Below are positions 48,782 to 62,100 of a stretch of DNA of 64,000 bases, in pieces. A model generated the notes under the pieces. The model made no database searches. It saw only the letters and a program-made list of their open reading frames with translations, and was not told the origin of the DNA. Every line of letters starts with the position of its first letter. The first letter of the stretch is position 1. Source of the stretch: Patella vulgata (Eukaryota; Mollusca; Gastropoda; Patellidae); contig NC_065887.2 of assembly GCF_932274485.2 (NCBI RefSeq), forward strand, positions 5,800,001 to 5,864,000. The letters run 5' to 3'. The position numbers were made by a program, and so were the translations under genes.

Positions 48782-49162
48782 AAAGCTGTATCGTGTTAGA
48801 GCTAAATCTGCTTAATGCAGATCTTTCGTTTGGCCTCAAATGTTATATAAATCATTAATTACACATTAATTTATTCACATGCCAAGTCTAGAACATCGGA
48901 TGATTTTTATTTTCCATGGATTTAAACAAATTTGCCAGATAATAATTTAATTTTTAAAAAAAAAAAAAATTCGATAATTGAGACCATGTTAACAATCTTA
49001 GTAATCGAGACTACATTTATGTTCGAACGGCCATTATTTCGCCCAGAACCAATTAATTTGAATGTAATTTACAACATATTCCCATTTCATTGTCTATGTT
49101 CCAACTATTAAAGCGAGAACTGTCAGCTCTTTTTCTAAATCTTACATAATGCGTCTTTAATA
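48782..49162 (+). mobile_element. MITE-A copy
   Basis: TTAGAGCTAAATCTGCTTAA to CTTACATAATGCGTC. Confidence 0.68.
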
Positions 49163-49164
49163 GC

Positions 49165-50094
49165 AATATTTAAATGAACTAAATCCCATGAGAAAAATGA
49201 AGATTCATCCCACGTTTCCCCCGCATTATGCTACACTATTTGTAAGCGCGCGTTGTTTGACGTTTTACGAAAACACTGTTAAAACCACACTCTCGGTGCC
49301 CTTGACGTTCAATTTACTGAGACTCCAACTACACTCAGATGTACATTAATTAATGATGTTTAACTTCGCTTCCACCGAAGGTGATATCCCAGACAAGCTG
49401 TCATATTTTAGTATATTCAGCGCATGCGCATGAGTTTGTCCTGTTACAAAAGGTGCACATACCCCACACCTGGGCTTGACACCCCTACCCCCGTCCCACC
49501 ACCGGGCAAGATAAACAAAAGCGTCGAAGTTTTTATAAGTTCACCCCGCACCCTTTTATTAATCTTTAAAACTTTTGAAGCGTTTACACACCAACACTGT
49601 TGATAGGTTTTTCCAGATCATTTGGAAGTAAGAACTTTGTAATGACATTATTCCGCCGCACTACGTTTCTCCCGGGGGGACAATAACGATGAATGTACAC
49701 ACGACATAGTGGGCTATAGGTACTGACATGAGGGACAATAAAGCTGGCCGTACATACGACATGCAGTAGACTATAAGTAAAATTGTGTCTGGACAATTAC
49801 TTTCAATTCCAACTGTCAAGGGTACTTTTACGAGCACGCCTACGTGTACGTGTAATTAATCCCTGTCCCTTGTCAGGCCCCACGCCAAGAGAAAATGATC
49901 ATAAGACGTTGTAACATCGTGTCCATTCAACTTTCTGTCTTTGGGTGGTATCTTTAAACACAAATTAATTAATTCAAATATATGTGCATGTACTCTTTAA
50001 TTTATTATCATAACCAAGTCTGAAATGTGTCTAATCATATATACCTTTATTTCCCGTCATTAAGGTATTTTATTATCCGAAATAAAACAGTAAT
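49165..50094. other. Intergenic region upstream of SLC6
   Basis: Contains a decayed SINE-C start (49355-49410) and a decayed SINE-A (about 49770-49900). No TATA box or promoter is recognised. Confidence 0.4.
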
Positions 50095-50106
50095 ATGGCC
50101 GCTTCG
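50095..50106 (+). CDS. Candidate first exon of the SLC6 gene
   Basis: ATG GCC GCT TCG is followed by a perfect GTAAGT donor in phase 0, which fits exon 2 (AAG CGA GCT CAG TGG). It would give a very short N-terminus (MAAS) ahead of the KRAQW gate. A longer first exon upstream of 50095, or a different one, is possible. Confidence 0.5.
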
Positions 50107-53100
50107 GTAAGTTTCCGTAACTGTTTTTTTTATAATTTGTTTGGTCACGATTCATTGTCGCTGTGGTGGAGTTGTTCTCAAATCTCTTACAGCCAGAACA
50201 TACCGGGTTTCATTGTCGCTGTGGTGGAGTGGTTCTCAAATCTCTTACAGCCAGTACATACCGGGTTTCGTTGTCGCTGTGGTAGTGTGACACTAGTGTG
50301 TCGCTGTGGTGGCGTGGTTCTAGAATCTCTCACAACCAGAATTTCCCGGGTTTCATTGTTGCTGTGGTTGTGCAGTTCTAGAATCTCTCACAACCAGAAT
50401 GCCCCGGGTTTCATTGTCGCTGTGGTGGCATGGTTCTAGAATCTCATACAGCCAGAATTTCTCGGGTTTCATTGTTGCTGTGGTTGTGCAGTTCTAGAAT
50501 CTCTCACAACCAGAATGCCACGGTTTTCATTGTCGCTGTGGTGGCGTGGTTCTAGAATCTCACACAGCCAGAATGTACCGGGTGTCATTGTCGCTGTGGT
50601 TGCGTGGTTCAAAGAAACTCTCACAACAAGAGTATTACGGTTTTCCTTGCCGCTGTGGTGGTGTGGTTTTAGCGGCTCCCACAACTAAAATGTCTCGGGT
50701 TTCATTGTCGCTGTGGTGGGGTGGTTCTAGCGGCTCCCACAACTAGAATGTCTCGGGTTTCATTGTCGCTGTGGTGGGGTGGTTCTAGCGGCTCCCACAA
50801 CTAGAATGTCTCGGGTTTCATTGTCGCTGTGGTGGTGTAGTTCTAGCGGCTCTCACAACTAGAATGTCCCGGGTTTCCTTGCCGAAGTTGTGATACATTA
50901 GATACGATAATAAACAAGTTATGCCACATCTTGTCAAAACTTCAAACAGTGATAATTTTGCTTTCGATATATTGATTTTGAATTATCAATTTTTTAACTA
51001 TTATTTCAAGAACGGCCATTTTTTTATTTAAATTTTACATAATGCATTAATTGAAGAGGATTACATTTGTGTTTTAGAAGCGAGCTCAGTGGGGACGACA
51101 GTTGGAATTTCTATTTACATTGATTGGTTACGCCGTCGGATTAGGCAGTGTGTGGAGGTTTCCCTTTCTATGTTTCCGTAATGGCGGAGGTAAGGGTTAC
51201 ATAAAGTCGTTGACCGTAATTTGCATATATCTGAGCAATATCTAACTTTTCACGGCTTAGTTCAGGATAAAATATATCGACATTGATTAGATAACTATTA
51301 ATTGAACAAATAAAATTTAAATATCAAAGAAAGATAATCCCGGTTTGGATTCAGGCAGATAAAAAACGAAACACATCAAGGTTCTCTCTTTGTTTCTGGC
51401 TCCCTATTTTTATGTTTCTTTCAGGGGCGTTTCTGGTGCCCTATTTTATATGTTTGCTTCAGGAACACTTCTGGTTCCCTATTTTATAAGTTTGTTCCAG
51501 GAGCGTTTCTGGTTCCCAATTTTATATGTTTGATCCAGGAACGTTCAGGTTCTCTATTTTATATGTTTGCTTAAGAACATTTCTAGTTCCCTATCCTATA
51601 TTTGTGTTCCAGGAGCGTTCCTGGTTCCCTACTTTATATGTTTGTTTCTACTGGGTATTCCGATATTCTGTTTGGAGATAGCCTTCGGGCAGTATGGAGG
51701 AAAGGGGCCGATTACAATATGGGATAACGCTAATCCGGCGTTTAAAGGTAAGATGTTACCTTCTGGCATTTGCTCGCACTATTCTATAAACTTGGGAAGA
51801 AAGTCTACAGGAAATGGGATTTGTGCTCTTCCGATTATGTCAGAAAAAATAACTACTGAGAGATTGGGCTCGACTAAAATATGGAATAATGCCCAGACTA
51901 AGAATTATCCCAACTTCAATAGAATGGGGATTTTAAAACAACTCTACAATCTAGGTAACATATATACTCACTGTCACATTCAAAACAAATGTTTTGATTG
52001 GTTGCTATTTCATGCAGTGGCATCAGTCAACCAGTACTATTTCGTGAAGTGACATCAGTCAACCAGTAGTATTTCATGCAGTGGCATCAGTCAACCTGTA
52101 GTATTTCGTGAAGTGACATCAGTCAACCAGCTCTAAGGCAGTATAAGACCTCCATCAGAGGGTGCCAACTAAAACACACGTCATTGTGTCTGTCATCATT
52201 AGCAATCGATATAGCCGTATAGCTAAGCACTAGCCACATGCATGATAAAGGTATGCTTACTGTTTCCAAATTCTACCTGAGGTTCACCTGCATATCAATT
52301 ATTAGGCTATATTTTATATTTTTAATCTAGGAATTGGTATTGCCCTGATTTTGAGTACCTTGATATTGTCAGTATATTACAACGTGGTGATAGCCTGGGC
52401 TCTGTATTACCTCTTTGCCTCCCTCACTAACAAACTACCATGGGAAGATTGTAATAGCTGCGCATGTCAACTATACGACCTCGATTCGAATGCCACGAAC
52501 TTTCTAAACCAGACCCTGAACAACAGTTCCAAACTAAATTGCTGTAAGTTTATTATTATGATTAGTAACTTTTAGGGTCTTCCGTTTCTGTCAAATAGGG
52601 GGTCGCGGTGGCTCAGTGAGTAAGACGTTCGCTCGCTAACCCGATGGCCGCATTTATATTTGTGCTCATTTCGTTTTTTTTTATGTTTCCTGATTGTGAT
52701 AACTCTTTGTAGGTGCGACCAACGTTCATAGTTTTATGTCGGTTTGTCCTGTCTTTTCACGGTGGTTAAGTGGGTAAGACGCTGGCTCGCTAACCTGGAG
52801 GACGCGGGTTCGCCCCCGGTTTTGGCGGAGAAAGTTTATCGAGATTTTACGGCGTGGTTTCCCTTGTCAGTCGTGCTGGACGGAGGGCCTGATAAGGATA
52901 GCTGTGTAATCGTTCGGATAGGACGAAAAACCGTGGTCCCGTGTACACATTGGAGTGCACGTAAAAGATCCCTTGACAGTTGGAATTCGATATAAGAGTA
53001 GGCCGTAGCGCCACTGTCCTGGCAAAATTTCTCTCATAACACACTGTATGGCGTATGCCCGTCTTCATTAGCCCAATCGGAGCAGAACAGTAGGACGTTA

Positions 53101-56100
53101 AACCCCATTTCATTTCATTTTCTCTTCAGCATCATTTACGGGAGATGTTCGATCATCCAGTGAAATATACTACAGGTATGACTTAACCCTACAACTAGAT
53201 AATTTAGATCATCCAGTGGAATATACTACAGGTAATGTAGATTAACCCCCACCGTCAAATAACTAACTTAGATCATCCAGTGAAATATACTTCAGGTAAT
53301 GTAAACTAACCCTGTCGTTAAATAATTAATTTAGATCATCCAGTGGAATATACTACGGGTAATGTAGATTAACCCACCATTGAATAATACTTTAGATCAT
53401 CCAGTATTTTAATTAAGAAATTCAAGAATTGAAGTTAGACGATAGAACGACATTGACCATATCAATTTAATCTAATAATGCTTGAGTCTTGTGGGCATAC
53501 AAACTCTAGCACGCCAGTGTTGCCCAAGCAATGCAAATCTAATATAGTTGTTTGCTGTAATATTTCTGCGTGTAGGCGCGGCTGAGGATATTGGCCCTGA
53601 TTGGAAACAAAATGGACACACATATACTAATAACTTAATGTGCTACTTTCGCTTTCACCTCGCCATGTCACGTATTATTCCTCGCATTGTGGGTCAAAAG
53701 AAAGCAATTTCCGTTAAACACACTGTATGGCGTATGTCCGTCTTCATTACTCCGATCCGAGGAGAACAATAGGAAGTTAAATCCCATTTAATTCCATTTC
53801 ATTTCATTTATTTTATCTAGAGACGTGGTTTTATCGCAGTCGAAGGAACTTGGAGATTGGGGAAGATTAAAATGGGATCTGAGTTTGTGTAACCTGCTCG
53901 GCTGGTTACTGGTGTTTATAGTTTTAAACAGAGGTATCAAGTCTCTGGGAAAGGTGGGGCATCATCATCGTGGACATCATCATCATCATTATCATCGTGA
54001 TCGACATCTGATTCGCTCCTTGACTTGCATTGTATTCCCGGTGATGTTCTTATATTGTTTGCTACAGACCGTTCGTATTCAAATAATCTCATCATCATCA
54101 ACATCATCATCGCCATCATCATCGTCATCATCGTCATCAACATCATCATTAACACCATCATCATCATCATCATCATCGTCATCATCACGCCATCTGCGGT
54201 AAGCGTTAAAGAAAAAGATATTGCTTTTCTATTCTCAATGATTAAGGTAATTGGATATATTTGCCAGATATCCTGTAATTCTAAATAACTTCCAGGGGGG
54301 TTGGGTGGCCCAATGGTTAGCACGTTCGCGCTGTATCAGAAGGCCTGTCATTGAGTTAACTAGCGTGGTTTCGAATCCCCGGTCGCATGTCCAACCTCGT
54401 GGGTTTTCTCCGGGTCCTCCGGTTTCCTCCCACTGCTAAAGACCCCTACGCTCTAGCGAGGTATTGAAATAAAATTAAACCATATGTTAATCCCGAAATG
54501 ACCTAGTTTGTGTCGAGTGGACGTTAAACCCAATTTCTCTCTCTCTCTCTAACTAACTTCCAAACAACCCAGTGCTTCTTGGCGCACACCTGTATATAAC
54601 TGGTCTATTTTTGTGTTAAAATGTACACACAAGGGCATAATCGTGCACATTAAAGAGCCCCTGGCAGTTGGAATTCGATATAGCAGTAGGTCATAGTGCC
54701 GCTACCCGCACAAACTTTCCCTCATAGCACACTATATGGCGTATGCCCATCTTCATTAGCACAGTCGAAGCAGAACAGTAGGATGTTAAACCCCTAGTCA
54801 TTTCATTCATACAGTTAGCCCGGTGGACGGATGCTACAGAAAAGTAGGACGATCAACCCATGTTATTTAAATTTTGATAATTGTTTTTTTAGGTTGTATA
54901 TGTAATGTCGACGTTACCCTACATTTTACTGACCATACTGTTGATCCGTGGTGTTATGTTGGACGGTGCTCTTGAAGGAATCAAGTTTTATCTTACTCCA
55001 GATGTGTCCAGATTAACAGATGCTAAGGTATAAGCAATAAATCAAAAAAATAAAGTTGCTATGGTTATAGGCCGAATCTGACACCGGGAGTTTGAAAGAA
55101 ACAGCACCAGGGTTAATTGAACCTTCTTGATAAAAAGCATGACCTGTTTATCCAACCTCGTTGGTTTTCTCCGAGTCCTCCGATTCCCTCCCACTGCTAA
55201 AGACCCCGACGCCTGAGTCAATTATTGAAATAAAATTCAATCATATGTTAGTCAATGGAAGTTAGACCCCATTTCTATCTCTCTCTCTCATAGTTGAAAA
55301 TTGTGCCCGGACAGCGGCGCTATGGCCTACTATTGTATCGAATTCCAACTGCCAGGAGATCTTTTACGTGGACGCTCATGTGTACACGGGCCCTCGATTT
55401 CCAACTAAATTAATATGGCCTACCTGTACCTTCGCAGGCCATCTTTCCTGCAGCACTGACGATGGGGGGGGGGGGGGTGCACGCCAGAAAATTGAACGAT
55501 CTCGGCCAATGCAACGTCAAACTTATTTTTTTAAAATAAGTTGATTTATAACATCCGCTTTCGGTAGTTATGCAGAATACTCTAAAATCTCGTTAGCAAC
55601 AGCTCCTATTCAATGTGTCAGAAATAGCTCGAATCTCGTTAGCTAGGCAAGTGTCAGAAATACCCAAATTTTTTTTTTTTTGTGAATTTTTTTTTTGTGA
55701 ATTTTTTGTTAATTTCTTAGAATAATTTCTTAGAATAATTAGAATAATTTTGTGAATAATTAGAGTAATTTTATGTATGATTTTGTGACTAATTCTATTT
55801 TTTGTGAGTAATTCTATTTTTTTGTGACTAATTCTATTTTTTTGTGACAAATTATATTTTTGTGACTATTTATATTTTTGATGATTTTTTGTAATAATTG
55901 TATTTTTTGTGAATAATTTAGTTTTCTTTTTGTATTTTCTAGGTTTGGGGTGATGCAGCTGTTCAGATACTATACACCCTGGGAATATCATCTGGTAGTT
56001 TGATTGCTATGTCCAGCTACAATAAGTTCTCAAATAACGTCATTAGGTATGTTTATAAGTTCTCTAATAACGTCATTAGGTATGTTTATAAGTTCTCTAA

Positions 56101-59100
56101 TAACGTCATTAGGTATGTATACCAACGCCGAATGGTTTAAAGCTTGCGCATTTGATCACGTGGTTTTCATTAAGTCAAGTGACGTGGTTTCGTTTCTCCG
56201 CTTGTACGTTACAAGGAGTAGGGTCGAGCCTCGTGGGTTTTCGCTAGGTTCTCGAGTTTCCCCCACAGTTAAAGCAGAAGGCTACTGGGTAAAAGATAAC
56301 CCTGGGGTCTAAGGTCATCAGCTATGTGCACTTGGCAAACACACGAAAATTTGGTAACAGGTTTTCCAGAAAGAGTCTAAAAAAATTATGATCACGAAGA
56401 TTTGATAAAAGGTGTTCTACACACCGCTTCAAAATTCTAACCATCCAAAAAGACACACAGATTTGGGAATTGGTGTCTCAGAAACAATTTTAAATATCAA
56501 GAATTTCAAAGGTTTTTCAGGAACAGTTTCAGAATTGCAATGATCCGAAGGTGTTTCAGAAACAATTTCAAATTTCAAGGATTCCAAAGATACAAAAACT
56601 GAGAATATTTTTTTTAGAAACAGTTCCAGAATACCAATGATCCCAAACAAACCAACATATTAAAATCGGAATTTAAATTGTTTATTATTTGTATTTTATG
56701 AACTAAATTTGTTTTTCATTTATAGAGATGCCATTCTGGTACCGATTATAAATTGTGCGACAAGTTTCTATGCTGGATTTGTGGTCTTCTCGGTACTAGG
56801 CTATATGTCTCACGTGCAGGGAATACCAATAGCTAACGTAACAGAAGGAGGTAATAACTAATTAAACAAACATTATGCAAGAGCTAAATCTGTCTATTGC
56901 AGGTCTTTCTTTAGGCCTGAAATGTTATCTAAATTATTAATTAGACATTAATTAACTTATCCAGACCATAATCAACTTTCGATGGCATCGCTAGCCTGTG
57001 ATGTTTATTGGATTACGTTCCGATTTGCTGTTCGACTTCCATTTATAATTAAATAAAAAATTGGATAATCGAGATTATTTTTTTTTACCCTACCGACTTT
57101 AGTAATGATGATCGAGGTTAGCCCCAATATTCAATCGCTAAAATCTCGGTTCATAGTGGATCAATTTGACTGAAATTTTCAGCAAATTGCCTTAACATTA
57201 TCTAGTTTTTAACTATTATAGTGAGAACCGCCAACTCTTTATCTAATCTCCCATATTGTATCTTTAATTAATTTGTCAATAAATAAACAGAATGCAAAAA
57301 ATGTTGCTTAAAACGGATGCATGTTATGTATATACACCTGTGCGAAACAAGCCTCTTTTTTGGCACCTATTGTAAGTTACCATGGAAACACCTGTCTGCG
57401 ATATCACCCTAGGCGACTGTAGATAATCAGTTACCCCCCTTTAGTGGTATGACCTATTGATCGCCTATTTATTATACATGTGTTAATTGGGCGTTTACTG
57501 CGAGACAAAGTGCTTTACTATGCTTAATATAGGGAACCAGGTTGGCCCAGTGAGTAAGACGTTTGCTGGCTACTCTGGAGGTCCCGTGTTTGATACCGGT
57601 GTTGATCGAGAAAGTCCGTCGGGATTTTCCAGCCTGGTTCCCCCTTGTCAGTGGTGCAGCTCGGAGGGCCTGGCAAGGGACAGTGTATAGTCGTTCAGGT
57701 CCCGTGTACACATTGGTGTGCACGTACAAGAACCCTTGGCAGTTGGAATTCGATATAACAGTAGGCCACAGCGCCGCTGTCTGAGCAACATTTCCCTCAT
57801 ACCGCACTTTATAGCATATGACCGTCTTCATTAGCCCAGTTGGAACATAACAGTAGGACGTTAAACCACATTTCATTTCATTTGTCTTCCTATAGGTCCG
57901 GGTTTAGCTTTCATTGTCTATCCTGAAGCAGTGAGTAAAATGCCGATATCACCATTATGGGCGATTCTCTTCTTTCTTATGTTGTGTATGCTGGGATTCA
58001 GCAGTCAGGTAACGTCTATTTCTACATCGTCGTAAACCAAGAAAAAAAACCCAACTTATCTAAGGATTTTATTAATCATAATTCGTCGTTACGATTCATG
58101 CATGTTCATCATAATGCTTGAATTGTGGGATTTATTTCGGGAATTCCCCTTTGGCCATTGCTGTATCCAGACCGAAAACTTGAGTTTTTGACGTAGTATG
58201 TCTATTTTTCGCGTTCAATAAAATCTCTCCTAAGTGTAGCAACATGACAGCCTTCTCTTTGGTCTGGCGTCGTCCTAAAACTTCGGACAGTGATTTAAGG
58301 TATTAAAAACGGTGAATATGTTGTTCGTCTCCACGTGTTTGTTCATATTGGTCATTACCCATTGTTTACATTGTACGCGTTTTCGATAGCCTCGTTTGTC
58401 ACACATTTAGTTTTTCTGCAATATTCTGCTTTGCACTGGTTAGTGGAGCATCATACATGTTGTGAGTAATGACACAAACATATGTGGAGCTCTGTTTAAA
58501 CCCGAAGGTTTTGTTACGCTATAATGCATTGGTTGTTGATCCGACTGTTGACCAGTCATATTTTGGAACAGAAATTTTCGGTTATTAGAGCCGTGTCTGA
58601 GTTTGATAGGTCTAATCAACCGAAAGACTGCGAGGAGTATGGTATGTCCGAGACTATGATAGATATATTTACGACAATATCTATATTTATTTATTTTCAG
58701 TTCTCTATTGCTGAAACAGCAATGACTGGATTAATAGATGAATTCCCTCATCAGTTATCCACTGGCAGACGTAGAATTATTTTCCGGGCTCTGATTTGTA
58801 TCGCGGGTTTTTTATTAGGTTTGCCCATGTTGACACAGGTAAGGGTATTTGTAACGAAATAAAATGAAATGGGGTTTAACGTCCTACTATTCTGCTCGGA
58901 CTGGGCTAACGACGGCGGACATACGCCATACAGTGTGCTATGAGGTACATTTAGCCCCGACAGCGGCGCTACGGGCTACTCTTTTATCGAATTCCAACTG
59001 CCAAAGGTTCGTTTACATGCACATTAATGTGTACAAGGGCGTCGGTCTTTCATTGCCAAGCCCCCCCCCCCTCCACCGCCCAGCAGCACTGACAAGAGGG

Positions 59101-62100
59101 AACCACACCTAGATAATCCCAATGAACTTTCTCTGCCAACACCGGAATTGAACGTTTTACGTCCAGGTTAGCGAGCAAACATCTTGCTCAGTAAGTTAAG
59201 ATATCATCTTTTGTTTCAATATTTATGGTTAAACGCCTTCATTAGCCCAGTCGAATTCCCGGCTGTACGTGACAAGGATTAGGGTCGCCTGTCCAACCTC
59301 GTGGGTTTTCTCCGGGTCCTCCGGTTTCCTCCCACTGCTAAAGACCCTTACGCGCAAGCGAATCATTGAAATAAAATTAAACAATATGTTAGTCCCGAAA
59401 TGACCTAGTTTGTGTCGAGTGGACGTTAAACTCCATTTCTCTATCTCTCATTAGCCCAGTCGGGGCGGAAAAATAGGAGATTAAGCCTCATTTCATTACA
59501 TTTTAGTTCCAATTTAAAAAATATGGGATTGCAAGTTAACAATAACGTCTTCACAATAAACATTTGACATTGCTAGCTAAATATCTCGTCTTTTGTTCAA
59601 ACATTTGGGATTGAAAGCTAAAAATATTGTCTTTTGCTCAAACATTTGGGATTGCAAGTTAAAAATAACTTTAGAATAATGTCTTTAGCTCATACATGTC
59701 CGACTGCCAGCTAAAATATCGCCTTGAGCTCAAATATTTGAGATTACCAGCCCAAAACTGGCTGAAACGTTTGCGTTTGCATGTTAAAACGTCTCAGATT
59801 CCGATCAGATATCCGGAGCTGGAAATTAAAAATAAAATATTTTCTCTATCCTATAATTTGTTAGTTTAGAAGTAGCACCAGGTTGTAAAGACCCGTTATA
59901 ATATAGCATGTTTTAACTCCATGCAATAGCTAGACATGGTTGTTGGTTTTTTTATTACGTCACTAGACGTTGCTGGTTTTTATAAATTTTTAACCCCGTG
60001 CAATGACTGGACGTTGATGTTTAACTCCGTGAAATGGCTGGACGTTGTTGGTTTTTATACATTTATAAATTTATTAAAATATCGCTAATTTAACTTATTT
60101 TACACCTTCAGGGCGGCACCCATTTGTTAAACCTGGTGGACTCATACATTCTGGGCTACCCCACCTTGATCCTAGCTTTACTAGAGCTTGTCGTTATCTG
60201 TTGGGTGTATGGTAAGTTTCATAACATACTATATTATCCCAATTGGAATTAAGCTTATCTGGACCCCACCCTGGATTTAGGTTACTAAAGCTTGTCGTTA
60301 TATGTTGGTGAGTTTATTGTATTACATATCTGGTTACACCACTGGAATTTAACTGTACTACGGTGATTTTATTTCATTACATTCTGGGTTACCCTACCCT
60401 GAATTTAGGTTACTAGAGCTTGTCGTTATTATATATGTCGGGTGTATGGTAAGTTTATTTAATTACATTCTGGGTTACCCCACCCTTATCGTTTTCTGTT
60501 GGGTGTATGTCCAGATAATTTCCATTACAATCTTGATTATCCCACCCTGATTTTAAATTTGCAAAAGCTTGTCGTTATCTGCTGGGTGTATGGTGAGCTT
60601 GTTTTATTACGTCTGAGTTACTTTGTCGACAAATCTCCATACAATTCAATTTTTGTTTTTTAAAAATTAAGCGCACGTCTTTACTAATACTTAACACTTG
60701 ACTTACTGTGTCAATAACATCCTCGGTATCCCCAATGGTTTCGTTCCGTTCTTCTCCCCTAACCCGTGGGTCACATTCCCATTTGACACATAGTCAAATT
60801 ATCCGCCCCTGATAATTGTGATATTTGTATCGATCAATCACAAAATTAATTAAATAGAAAGAAAGTGGTCTAAGGGAAGTGAACGGTTTTTTTTGCAACT
60901 GAGATCGCCGAATCGTTGTTGTAAGCTTTGTCAAAATATTTAGGACATTTCTTGTGTGCATATCACTTCTTTTATATTAAAATCTCTTGCAAACTGTTTA
61001 TCATAATTGAACGTGCAAGCTGCTGTATTTTGGTGAACGTAAACCATGATGCCAAAGCTGGTATGTAAACTGGACGGACCCAGGGGTTAGGGGAGAAGAA
61101 CGGAATGGTGCCACTGTGGATAACAAGGATGTGTCAATACACGATCATACATTCGATCATATCTGAACATTGGCTTCATCTGTGGACGTAGGATTTTGAA
61201 CGAAGACAGATACCAATGGCCCAACATGAATCAGCATGTATAACATCCAGTGAAATCGACACTTATGGTTGGGTGTTTTATCGCTAGTCGTTCGGAAAGG
61301 ACGGAAAACCGAGATCCCGTGTACACATTGGTGTGCATGGAATACGATATAAGAGTAGGCCATAGCGCCGCTGTCCGGTCAAAATTTCCCACATAGAACA
61401 CTACATGTCGTATACCCGTCCTCATTAGCTCATCTACACTTTAACTGCCGTCTCATTATATCGGAGGGGGGGGGGCGAATGGTTAACGCGTACCTTTGCA
61501 TCATAAGGTCTGTTATTGAGTCAAGTTTCCCCGCTTGTGCGCGACAAGGAGATAGGATCACCTGTCAAACGTTCTCCCTTCGCTAAAGACCCCTATGCTA
61601 AGCTGAATTATTAAAATAAAATTGAACCATCTGTTAGTCCCGAAATGACATAGTTTGTGTCGAGTGGACGTTAAACCCGATTTCTTCGTCTCTGTCTCTC
61701 TCTCTCTCTCAATATGTCTGACTTTAGGTTACAAGGTGTTTGCTGAAGATATCAAGGCTATGATTGGTAAAAAGCCGTCGATATATTTTATTGTCACGTG
61801 GGTTGGTGTTGCTCCTGCTGTTATCGTGGTAAATATTAGTGTTTCTCTTGTAAAGGTGTTTAGCCTAATGCTATATATATACAACACAGTCTTTCTCTCT
61901 CGTTCGCTGAAACACTTCCCCAGTATCAAGGGCTTTTGTGTATTTCTACTAAAAGGTCCCAGCTGTCTAGTCCCTCCATGGGCGTCACACGGGGGGGGGG
62001 GGGGGGGTAGACAGCATGGCCACATGGTGTTTGTTTATATTTTTTAGGGGTTTTAAAAAATGGGTTAGGGTTAGGGGTTAGGGTTGCGGAACCCCCCCCC

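Noticed and set aside
50095-50439. 114-codon open frame starting at MAASVSFRN
   Set aside because: Only the first 12 nt are likely coding; the rest reads through a GTAAGT donor into the 57-bp minisatellite.
51567-52052. 161-codon open frame around SLC6 exon 3
   Set aside because: Only 51613-51747 is exon; the remainder reads into intron on both sides.
53825-54202. His- and Ser-rich 125-codon frame
   Set aside because: Exon 6 read through its donor into an ATC microsatellite.
58524-58862. 112-codon frame containing [11 protein letters not shown]
   Set aside because: SLC6 exon 11 (58701-58838) with intron read-through; not a separate gene.
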